Below, piece after piece: positions 7,462 through 13,505 of a stretch of DNA of 13,505 nt; the stretch's first letter is position 1; each line of letters begins with the position of its first letter. A program made the translations under genes and the position numbers. Origin of the DNA: Pseudomonadota bacterium (GTDB lineage Bacteria > Pseudomonadota > Alphaproteobacteria > Rhodospirillales > Casp-alpha2); the NCBI GenBank assembly GCA_027620395.1, contig JAQBZY010000006.1, positions 1 through 13,505 of the forward strand, in the 5' to 3' direction. A model generated the notes under the pieces. It was not told the DNA's origin, did no database searches, and saw nothing but the letters and a program-made list of their open reading frames with translations.

Positions 7462-9531
7462 ATGAGCGACCCAACGCCGATCCTCGAATGCAAGGGACTA
7501 TCGGTTTCGTATTTCACCCGGGCCGGTGAAATACCGGCCGTCAAGGACTTCGATCTGACCGTGCTGCAAGGCGAGGCTGTCGGCATTGTCGGCGAGTCCG
7601 GTTGCGGCAAATCGACGGTGGCGTTCGCCATCATGCGCTATCTCGGCGCCAATGGCGCCATCGTCGACGGCGAATTGCGGTTCCGTGGCCGCGACATGCT
7701 AAGCATGACGGCAGATGATCTCCGTGACATCCGCGGCGCCCGGATCGCCATGATCTACCAGGAGCCGGCGTCGGCGCTGAACCCATCGATGCGGATCGCT
7801 GAGCAACTAATGGAAGTGCCGATCCACCGCGATGGCGCCTCCAGGGCCGAGGCCCGGGCCCTGGCCCTCGACGTGCTCGCCGACGTCAAGCTGCCCGATC
7901 CGGACCGGATCATGGATGCCTATCCGCATCAGATTTCCGGGGGTCAGCAACAACGCGTCCTAATTGCCATGGCGCTGATCTCGAAACCAGATCTGCTGTT
8001 GCTCGACGAGCCGACGACAGCGCTTGATGTCACCATCGAGGCCGGCATCGTGCAACTGGTCAAGGAATTGTCGGCCCGGCACGGCATGGCGATGATTTAT
8101 ATTTCGCACAATCTCGGTCTGATTTTGGAAACCTGCGACCGGGTCGCGGTGATGTATTCCGGCGAGGTGGTCGAGATCGGCCGCGTCGCCGATGTCTTCG
8201 AACATATGCGCCATCCCTACACGCAAGGCTTGTTTGCATCGATTCCGCTGCCAAGTTCCGACCGACATGCCCGGCCACTTAGGCCGATTCCGGGTCAATT
8301 GCCGTTGCCGCACCGCCGGCCCAAGGGGTGCAATTTCGCGCCTCGTTGCAGCTTCGCCGTCGCCGGCCGTTGCGACCAAGATGCCGTGCCCATGCGCCAA
8401 ATCAATGGCGACGGTCACGAAGTCCGATGCGTCAGATGGGATGAGATCGATTTTCAAGCGGCGAATGCCAACGAAGGCATCTCTCATGTCTCGCCTGGCC
8501 CGGTCGTCCTCGAGGTCGACCGGATGCGGAAATACTACGAGATCAAGGACAATTCATTCGCGGCTCTGATCAGGGGCGGCGCCGCCCGTTACGTCCGCGC
8601 CAATGAAGATATCAGTTTCACTGCCCGCGAGGCCGAAACCGTCGCCATTGTCGGCGAATCCGGTTGCGGCAAGTCGACCTTCGCCAAGGTGCTGATGGGA
8701 TTGGAGCAGGCAACGGCGGGCGAAGTGCGATTACACGGCAAGGATATATCGCGGCTGCCGATCGGGCAGCGGTCGCCGGAAGCCGTCGGCATTCTCCAGA
8801 TGGTATTTCAAAACCCTTTTGACACCTTGAACCCTAGTTGGGCCGTCGGCGCCCAGATCGCCCGGGTGGTCAGGAAGCTCGGCGGCGAAACCGACGCCGG
8901 CCGGATCAGGAGCCGGGTTCTCGAGTTGCTCAGCCTGGTCAAACTGCCAGCCGACGTTGCGCATCGGCGTCCACGCCAATTGTCGGGCGGCGAGAAACAG
9001 CGGATCGGCATCGCCCGGGCGTTCGCCGGCAATCCGGCCCTGGTTGTCGCCGATGAACCGGTCTCGGCCCTGGATGTGTCGGTGCAGGCGGCGGTGATCG
9101 GATTGTTGGGCGAAATTCAGGCCGGCCAAAGGACCACGCTATTGTTCATCAGCCATGATCTTTCGGTCGTCCGTTATCTTTCCGACCGGGTGGTCGTCAT
9201 GTATCTCGGTCACGTCGTCGAGCAGGGCAGCACCGATCAGGTGTTCCGGCCGCCCTATCATCCCTATACCGAGGCTTTGCTGTCGGCGGTGCCAATCGCC
9301 GACAGGTCGGTCAGCAAGCGCCAGATCGTGCTCGGCGGCGAGTTGCCATCGGCCCTCGATCCGCCGGCCGGCTGTCCGTTTCAGGCCCGTTGCCCGCGCC
9401 GGATCGATGGATTGTGCGACCGGGACATGCCGCCCAGGCGCGAGCTTGGCGCCGGCCATAAAATTCTCTGCCATCTTGGCGACGACGTGTTAATGGAAAT
9501 GGCGCCTGTATTTGCCGGGGCGGCCGACTGA
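7462..9531 (+). CDS. Fused dual-domain ABC transporter ATP-binding protein (DppD-DppF type)
   Basis: This 689-residue protein joins the two ATPases of a peptide-type importer. Domain 1 has Walker [10 protein letters not shown] (44-52), Q-loop Gln100, signature ISGGQQQR (158-165), Walker B LLLLDEP (178-184) and switch His216. Domain 2 has Walker [10 protein letters not shown] (398-406), Gln450, LSGGEKQR (507-514), LVVADEP (527-533) and His565. Both sites look catalytically intact. Each half ends in the oligopeptide C-terminal (oligo_HPY) extension with four cysteines: Cys290, 296, 304, 323 and Cys638, 644, 652, 670. Related DppD proteins have been reported to hold an iron-sulfur cluster there. 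ATG 7462 is chosen because GAGGA lies at 7448-7452 and the family motif [11 protein letters not shown] follows. Fused forms are common in alphaproteobacteria. It is the last gene of the transporter. Confidence 0.95.
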   Translation: MSDPTPILECKGLSVSYFTRAGEIPAVKDFDLTVLQGEAVGIVGESGCGKSTVAFAIMRYLGANGAIVDGELRFRGRDMLSMTADDLRDIRGARIAMIYQEPASALNPSMRIAEQLMEVPIHRDGASRAEARALALDVLADVKLPDPDRIMDAYPHQISGGQQQRVLIAMALISKPDLLLLDEPTTALDVTIEAGIVQLVKELSARHGMAMIYISHNLGLILETCDRVAVMYSGEVVEIGRVADVFEHMRHPYTQGLFASIPLPSSDRHARPLRPIPGQLPLPHRRPKGCNFAPRCSFAVAGRCDQDAVPMRQINGDGHEVRCVRWDEIDFQAANANEGISHVSPGPVVLEVDRMRKYYEIKDNSFAALIRGGAARYVRANEDISFTAREAETVAIVGESGCGKSTFAKVLMGLEQATAGEVRLHGKDISRLPIGQRSPEAVGILQMVFQNPFDTLNPSWAVGAQIARVVRKLGGETDAGRIRSRVLELLSLVKLPADVAHRRPRQLSGGEKQRIGIARAFAGNPALVVADEPVSALDVSVQAAVIGLLGEIQAGQRTTLLFISHDLSVVRYLSDRVVVMYLGHVVEQGSTDQVFRPPYHPYTEALLSAVPIADRSVSKRQIVLGGELPSALDPPAGCPFQARCPRRIDGLCDRDMPPRRELGAGHKILCHLGDDVLMEMAPVFAGAAD

Positions 9532-9539
9532 GCGCGCGT

Positions 9540-9554
9540 CGGGGATCGTCCCCG
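9540..9554 (+). promoter_or_regulatory. Compact GC hairpin after the ABC operon
   Basis: CGGGGA (9540-9545) and TCCCCG (9549-9554) form a perfect 6-base stem with a TCG loop, 8 bases after the ATPase stop. No T-run follows, so intrinsic termination is doubtful. It may protect the 3' end of the transporter message or sit in the leader of the next gene. Confidence 0.35.
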
Positions 9555-9575
9555 CAACTGGCAAGGGAGTGTAAA

Positions 9576-9917
9576 ATGAAATCGGTCTTGGTCTACATCG
9601 GTGCCGCCGGCGCCGAAATCGCCGGCTGCTTCGCTTTTTGGGCCTGGCTCAGGCTCGGCGCATCGGTCTGGTGGCTGCTGCCGGGGGTGATCAGCTTGAT
9701 CGCATTTGCCGTCCTCCTGACGCTGGTGGAAAGCGTCGCCGCCGGGCGCGCCTTCGCGGCTTACGGCGGCGTTTACATCGCCGCGTCCCTGGCATGGCTA
9801 TGGGCCGTCGAGGGGATGCGGCCGGATCGTTGGGATGTGGGTGGCGCCTTTTTTTGCCTCATTGGGGCGGCCGTGATCGTCTTCGGACCCAGGGCTTCGG
9901 CGGCCATGCCAAGCTGA
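9576..9917 (+). CDS. YnfA/UPF0060 family small membrane protein
   Basis: A 113-residue inner-membrane protein with four hydrophobic segments (about 3-23, 32-52, 62-80 and 88-105), matching the length and architecture of E. coli YnfA (108 residues), a relative of the small multidrug resistance exporters. Family-typical residues seen are the early [14 protein letters not shown], with a Glu and Cys in helix 1, [10 protein letters not shown], the helix 3 stretch [15 protein letters not shown], and [23 protein letters not shown]. Some family members have been linked to drug export, but the physiological role is unsettled. The ribosome site AAGGGAG (9563-9569) lies 6 bases before ATG. Gaps of 44 bases upstream and 61 downstream suggest it could be separately expressed or simply read through from the transporter. 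A role in drug export is inference. Confidence 0.88.
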   Translation: MKSVLVYIGAAGAEIAGCFAFWAWLRLGASVWWLLPGVISLIAFAVLLTLVESVAAGRAFAAYGGVYIAASLAWLWAVEGMRPDRWDVGGAFFCLIGAAVIVFGPRASAAMPS

Positions 9918-9978
9918 CCGGCGGCCTTTCCAGTCCCGGCAAATCCTGCAAAACTTCCGCCCTGAGCCGGAGGAAATC

Positions 9979-10506
9979 ATGAAATATGCGATTGGCGAAC
10001 ATCGGGTGATCACCCGCGGAGACGACTATTGGATTGCGCCCGGGGCCAGCGTGATCGGCAAGGTGACGCTGGAAGCCGGCGCCAACATTTGGTTCGGCAC
10101 CGCGATCCGAGGCGACAACGAAATGATCACCGTCGGCGAGGGCTCGAACGTGCAGGAAAACTGTGTGCTGCATACCGACCCGGGCTTTCCATTGACGCTC
10201 GGGCGCAATGTCAGCGTTGGACATCTAGCAATGCTGCATGGCTGCACTGTCGGCGACGGCGCCCTGATCGGTATCGGCGCCGTGGTATTGAACGGCGCCA
10301 AGATCGGTGCTGGCTCGCTGATCGGGGCCAAGGCGCTGGTCGCCGAGGGTAAGGAAATCCCCGAACGGTCGCTGGTCGTCGGCGCGCCCGGAAAGGTGAT
10401 CCGCGAATTGACCGACGAAGAAGCCGTGAACTTGGAAATGATCGCCAAGCGTTACGTCGAACGGTCGCGCCGCTTCAAGACCGATCTGACCGAGGACGGC
10501 CACTAA
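9979..10506 (+). CDS. Gamma-carbonic-anhydrase family left-handed beta-helix protein (YrdA/PaaY type)
   Basis: A 175-residue hexapeptide-repeat protein of the gamma-carbonic-anhydrase superfamily, expected to form a trimer with zinc or iron at subunit interfaces. The three metal-ligand histidines are His65 (VLHTD), His82 (VGHLAM) and His87 (LHGCTV), in the canonical order. Arg44-Gly-Asp46, Gln59 and Glu60 also match the family's conserved set. Repeats of the (I/V)GxG type run through about residues 20-140 and end in [12 protein letters not shown], then a C-terminal helix. Many close relatives show no carbonic anhydrase activity, and PaaY, of the same fold, is a thioesterase for CoA esters. 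Standing one base upstream of an acyl-CoA synthetase gene, thioesterase activity or a support role is as plausible as CO2 hydration. GGAGG (9969-9973) precedes ATG by 5 bases. Confidence 0.88.
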   Translation: MKYAIGEHRVITRGDDYWIAPGASVIGKVTLEAGANIWFGTAIRGDNEMITVGEGSNVQENCVLHTDPGFPLTLGRNVSVGHLAMLHGCTVGDGALIGIGAVVLNGAKIGAGSLIGAKALVAEGKEIPERSLVVGAPGKVIRELTDEEAVNLEMIAKRYVERSRRFKTDLTEDGH

Positions 10507-10507
10507 T

Positions 10508-12034
10508 ATGTTCCCGGTCGATCATTTTTTCCGCGCCGCCCGGCGCTGGCCGGACCGGATCGCCGTTCAGGACGGTGCGCGTGAGATTACCTACGGCGAA
10601 TTGGCGGCCAAGGCCAACGCCCTGGCCGCCGCTTTTCAATCGATCGATGCCGAACCGCAAAGCCGGGTCGGCATTTGCGCCTACAATACCGTCGAGCATT
10701 TGGAAGCTTGGCTGGCCACTTTCGCCGCCGGCAAGACCTGGGTGCCGCTCAATCCCCGGAATGGCCGCGAGGAACTGAGCCGGGTGGTCGAAGTGACGGC
10801 GCCCACGATCGCCGTCGTTGACGAGGATTGCTTGGACAAGCTCGACTGCGGCGGCGCCAACCGCATCCTCGGCAAGACGGCTGGTGCCGGCGGCGGCATG
10901 CCGTCGCTGGCCTCGCTCGCCAAATCCTTTGCCGGCAAGGCGCCGCTGCGGCCGGATATAAGCCTAGATGATCTGCAGGCGATCAAGTTCACCGGCGGTT
11001 CTTCGGGCACGCCGAAAGGCGTGATGCAGACCTACCGGGTCTGGAACACCTGTATTTCGTCGATGCTGGCCGAACTCAGGCTCGATCAAGACGACCGTCA
11101 TCTGTTGGCGGTGGCCATGACGCACGGCACCAACACCCTGATCATGCCGACCTTTTCGGTCGGCGGCCGGCAGGTGTTCATGGGCCATGGCCGCCCCGAC
11201 ACCATCCTCGATGCGCTTGAGAAATTCGCCGTCACCACGGTTTTCCTGCCGCCGACGGTGATCTACATGATGCTGGCCGAGCCCGGCGTCGAGCGGCGCA
11301 AGTTCCCGTCGCTCAAGCATTTGATCGTCGGTGGCGCCGCGATCCGGCCCTCCGAGCTTCCGCAGGCGATGCGGATATTCAACAATGCGGTGGAGACCTG
11401 CTTCGGGCAGACCGAGGCGCCGCAGATCGCCACCATCATGCGGGCGGAGGAGTGGCGCGATCCGGCCAATCACGCCTCCATGGGCCGTGCCACTTGCCTG
11501 ACCCGGGTCGAGATCATGGATCCCGAGGGCAACATCCTGCCGGCCGGGCAATCGGGCGAGATCGTGCTCAAGGGCGATCTGGTGATGAAGGGCTACTACA
11601 ACATGCCCGATAAAACCGCCGAGACCATCATCGACGGTTGGCTGCATACCGGTGACATCGGCTTGATCGACGAGCGCGGCTACGTATTCCTGAAAGACCG
11701 CATCCGCGATGTCATCATCACCGGTGGTTTCAACGTCTATCCGTCCGACGTCGAGGCGGTGATGGGCCGCCATCCCGCCGTCAAGGAATGCATTGTCTTC
11801 GGCGTCCCGGATTTGAAATGGGGCGAGGCGGTGGTTGCCGCGGTCGAACTGCACGCTGGTGTTGAAGCGACCGGCGCCGACATCGCCGCTTTCGTCAAAC
11901 AGCAACTTGACTCGGTGAAGGCGCCGAAGATCGTGCACGTGGTCGACGAATTGCCCAGGAGCGGCGTCGGCAAGGTTCTGAGGCGCGAAGCGAAGGCAAT
12001 TTTCGCGCCTAAATCGGAGGAAGCCGCCCCATGA
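10508..12034 (+). CDS. AMP-forming acyl-CoA synthetase (class I adenylate-forming enzyme)
   Basis: A 508-residue ligase of the ANL superfamily, which activates a carboxylic acid with ATP to an acyl-adenylate and then forms the CoA thioester. Motifs in order: ITYGELAAKANALA (27-40), the phosphate-binding loop FTGGSSGTPKGV (161-172), CFGQTEAP (298-305), GWLHTGDIG (377-385, Asp383 for ribose contact), DRIRDVIITGGFNVYPSDVE (397-416, hinge and A8 loop) and LPRSGVGKVLRRE (482-494) with catalytic Lys489. Length and motifs are complete. The carboxylate is unknown: the pocket region 180-300 offers no recognisable code. It is translationally tied to its neighbours (one base after the gamma-CA stop; 4-base overlap with the next gene), suggesting that the CoA ester is the substrate of the following lyase-like enzyme. 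Lys489 lies in a PxxxxGK-type site that is often acetylated in relatives. Confidence 0.93.
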   Translation: MFPVDHFFRAARRWPDRIAVQDGAREITYGELAAKANALAAAFQSIDAEPQSRVGICAYNTVEHLEAWLATFAAGKTWVPLNPRNGREELSRVVEVTAPTIAVVDEDCLDKLDCGGANRILGKTAGAGGGMPSLASLAKSFAGKAPLRPDISLDDLQAIKFTGGSSGTPKGVMQTYRVWNTCISSMLAELRLDQDDRHLLAVAMTHGTNTLIMPTFSVGGRQVFMGHGRPDTILDALEKFAVTTVFLPPTVIYMMLAEPGVERRKFPSLKHLIVGGAAIRPSELPQAMRIFNNAVETCFGQTEAPQIATIMRAEEWRDPANHASMGRATCLTRVEIMDPEGNILPAGQSGEIVLKGDLVMKGYYNMPDKTAETIIDGWLHTGDIGLIDERGYVFLKDRIRDVIITGGFNVYPSDVEAVMGRHPAVKECIVFGVPDLKWGEAVVAAVELHAGVEATGADIAAFVKQQLDSVKAPKIVHVVDELPRSGVGKVLRREAKAIFAPKSEEAAP

Positions 12035-12813
12035 CCGACAAGGATAAACCGACGACACGTCTGGCCACGCACACCAACGAGGAGCTGTATTACCGCGATC
12101 AGGCCTTGGTCGGCGAGCTGATGGGCAATATCAGTTTCACCGCCGCCATGTTCACCCACATCATGGGCCGCACACCGTCCGCCGGCGAGGTCACGATCCT
12201 CGATGCGGTGCTGGTGACGCTGATGGAGCACGGCCTGACGCCGAGCGCGATCTCGACCCGGCTGACCTATCATTCGGCGCCCGAGGCGTTGCAGGCGGCC
12301 GTCGCGGCAGGGCTCTTGAACGTCGGCAGTCAGTTCGTCGGCACCATGGAGAACGCGGCGCTTCTATTGATGCAGTTGTTGGACGATCCGGCCGGCTTCG
12401 ACGAAGCGGCGAGGCGGGCGGTCCAGGATCTCCGCGCCGAAAAGAAACCGTTGCCGGGGTTCGGGCATCATCTGCATAAGCCGGACGATCCGAGATCGCC
12501 GAAGCTGTTTGGGATCGTGCTCGCCCAGCCCGGCGTTTCAGGCAAGTATATCACGGCGCTGAAACGCTTGGGCGAGATCGTCGACGGGGTGCTGGGCCGG
12601 CATCTGACCATTAACGCCACCGGCGCGGTGGCGGCGGCGTTGCTGGAAATCGGCGTCGAGCCCCGGATCATGCGGGGCTTCGCGGTGATCAGCCGCGCCG
12701 CCGGTCTGGTCGCGCATATCCGCGAAGAACAAGACGTACCGACGGCCAGGACCATCTGGGATCTGGTCGAGCATGAAATTCCCTACGCCGGCAATGGCGG
12801 CAAGAAGTCCTAA
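12031..12813 (+). CDS. Citryl-CoA lyase-like protein (short citrate-synthase superfamily)
   Basis: A 260-residue protein of the citrate synthase fold, much shorter than citrate synthase (about 370-430) and similar in length to stand-alone citryl-CoA lyases and the C-terminal part of ATP-citrate lyase. MEHGLTPSA (65-73) supplies His67, matching His264 of E. coli citrate synthase. LPGFGHHLHKPDDPR (141-155) supplies His146, matching His305. A small C-terminal region holds SRAAGLVAHIREEQ (221-234). In the segment LTINATGAVAAALLEIG (192-208) the family pattern NVDG appears as NATG, so the catalytic Asp (Asp1026 of human ATP-citrate lyase) is replaced by Thr197 in my by-eye alignment. It may cleave or form a hydroxyacyl-CoA other than citryl-CoA. 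GGAGGAA (12016-12022) precedes ATG by 8 bases, and the start overlaps the synthetase stop. Confidence 0.8.
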   Translation: MTDKDKPTTRLATHTNEELYYRDQALVGELMGNISFTAAMFTHIMGRTPSAGEVTILDAVLVTLMEHGLTPSAISTRLTYHSAPEALQAAVAAGLLNVGSQFVGTMENAALLLMQLLDDPAGFDEAARRAVQDLRAEKKPLPGFGHHLHKPDDPRSPKLFGIVLAQPGVSGKYITALKRLGEIVDGVLGRHLTINATGAVAAALLEIGVEPRIMRGFAVISRAAGLVAHIREEQDVPTARTIWDLVEHEIPYAGNGGKKS

Positions 12814-12830
12814 AGACCAAGGAGCGACGC

Positions 12831-13457
12831 ATGTTTTGGAAAACCGACCAGCCGCACGGCCTGCCGCGCAATCCGTTCAAGAGCTGCATCATCCCGCGCC
12901 CGATCGGCTGGATATCGACGCAGGATAAGAACGGTGGCGTTAATCTGGCGCCTTATTCCTATTTCAATGGCGTCTCCGACGATCCGCCGATGGTGATGTT
13001 CGCGAGCGGGTCCAGGGACGCGACCAATCCGAAGGACACCATTGCCAATGCCGAGGCGACCGGCGAATTCGTCTGTTCGATGGTATCGTGGGACATGCGC
13101 GATGTCATGAACACGACGAGCGCCGAGGTCGCGCCCGAGATCGATGAATTCAAGCTCGCCGGTATCGAAACCGCGCCGTCCCAGTTGGTGAAGCCACCAA
13201 GAGTGGCCGGGGCGCCGATCCACTTGGAATGCACGTATTTGCAGACCTTCACCCTGCCGCCGACCAGCAAGGGACACGGAAACGCCATCTGCGTCGGCCG
13301 GGTGATCGGTATCCATATCAAGGACGAGTTCCTGAAGGATGGCTTCATCGACGTTCTAAAGATCAGGCCGGTGGCCCGGCTCGGCTACATGGACTACACC
13401 TCCGTCGACGGCCAATTCACGATGTTGAGGCCGACGGTCGACGCCGCCGCCGACTAA
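12831..13457 (+). CDS. Flavin reductase-like FMN-binding split-barrel protein
   Basis: A 208-residue protein of the flavin reductase-like (FMN-binding split barrel) family. Such proteins bind FMN and some supply reduced flavin to two-component monooxygenases. The opening NPFKSCIIPRPIGWIST (14-30), NLAPYSYFNGVSDDPPMVMFA (38-58) and DTIANAEATGEFVCSMVS (69-86) follow the family pattern of the nucleotide-contacting strands and loop. HLECTYLQTF and GNAICVGRVIGIHI (about 158-171) come from the dimer-interface strands. The C-terminal IRPVARLGYMDYTSVDG is also typical. AAGGAG (12819-12824) is 6 bases before ATG. It sits 17 bases after the lyase-like gene, so it is probably in the same transcript. No monooxygenase partner is in the window; it could lie downstream. 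Whether it is a reductase or only binds flavin is not decided by sequence. Confidence 0.88.
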   Translation: MFWKTDQPHGLPRNPFKSCIIPRPIGWISTQDKNGGVNLAPYSYFNGVSDDPPMVMFASGSRDATNPKDTIANAEATGEFVCSMVSWDMRDVMNTTSAEVAPEIDEFKLAGIETAPSQLVKPPRVAGAPIHLECTYLQTFTLPPTSKGHGNAICVGRVIGIHIKDEFLKDGFIDVLKIRPVARLGYMDYTSVDGQFTMLRPTVDAAAD

Positions 13458-13488
13458 TACCAATCTGCATAAAGAATGACTTATTGTT

Positions 13489-13505
13489 TCATCCTTCGAG
13501 ACGCG
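13489..13505. repeat. Left arm of a REP-like palindrome, cut by the window end
   Basis: The last bases, TCATCCTTCGAGACGCG, match from memory the left half of a dispersed palindrome in many alphaproteobacterial genomes, which ends in GC-rich arms followed by CTCCTCAGGATGA. The right half would lie beyond the window, so this is provisional. The 31 bases before it (13458-13488) are AT-richer than the rest and hold no feature I can name. Confidence 0.4.

Noticed and set aside
3873..9531. Assigning nickel or dipeptide as the transporter substrate
   Set aside because: Family 5 binding proteins cannot be assigned a ligand by sequence inspection, and no nickel- or peptidase-related gene is next to the operon.
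10964..12058. Long open frame on the minus strand opposite the acyl-CoA synthetase
   Set aside because: It lies fully opposite a gene with complete ANL motifs, its protein shows no family motif, and open antisense frames are expected in GC-rich coding DNA.
12031..12813. Full citrate synthase
   Set aside because: The protein is about 110-170 residues too short and lacks the large N-terminal domain; the citryl-CoA lyase-like reading fits better.
1..13505. Defence system, prophage, CRISPR or toxin-antitoxin locus
   Set aside because: I looked on both strands for repeats with spacers, nuclease or integrase motifs and small paired genes, and found none.

Overview
The window looks like chromosomal DNA of an alphaproteobacterium, with Rhodospirillales-like gene content. 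It is GC-rich (about 60% by eye), densely coding, and every convincing gene lies on the + strand. No order-level marker such as rRNA is present, so the taxonomy is inference from gene content and protein style, and no species is named. I see no tRNA, rRNA, CRISPR array, transposase, phage gene or toxin-antitoxin pair. No gap between genes exceeds about 160 bases.

Region 1 (1-3711) is housekeeping. It opens with the 3' end of pgsA (phosphatidylglycerophosphate synthase). A tightly packed molybdenum-cofactor block follows: mobB (396-917), moeA (904-2157), moaD (2154-2411) and moaE (2408-2875). The last three junctions overlap by 14, 4 and 4 bases, so translation is probably coupled. MoaD and MoaE form molybdopterin synthase, MoeA inserts molybdate, and MobB supports nucleotide attachment. 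A LOG/TIGR00730-family nucleotide phosphoribohydrolase-like gene follows moaE after 5 bases. Here MoaD does not end in the usual free Gly-Gly but in Gly-Gly-Thr-Pro.

Region 2 (3712-9531) is a complete peptide-type (Dpp/Opp-like) ABC importer. A 161-base promoter region holds an operator-like inverted repeat. It is followed by a Tat-exported family 5 solute-binding protein, two permeases, and one 689-residue protein fusing both ATPase domains. A stem-loop sits between the binding-protein gene and the first permease gene. The substrate cannot be read from the sequence.

Region 3 (9532-13457) begins with a small YnfA/UPF0060 membrane protein. Then comes a compact four-gene cassette: a gamma-carbonic-anhydrase-like hexapeptide protein, an AMP-forming acyl-CoA synthetase, a short citrate-synthase-fold protein of the citryl-CoA lyase type, and a flavin reductase-like protein. 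The last base of the first gene and the first base of the second are separated by one base, and the second and third genes overlap by 4. The cassette reads as a small catabolic pathway: an acid is activated to its CoA ester and the ester is then cleaved or processed. The lyase-like protein keeps both catalytic histidines of its superfamily but appears to have Thr where the catalytic Asp should be. This cassette, perhaps fed by the upstream importer, is the best candidate here for undescribed biology, but its substrate is unknown.

The last 48 bases are AT-richer and end in what looks like the left half of an alphaproteobacterial REP-like palindrome, cut by the window edge.
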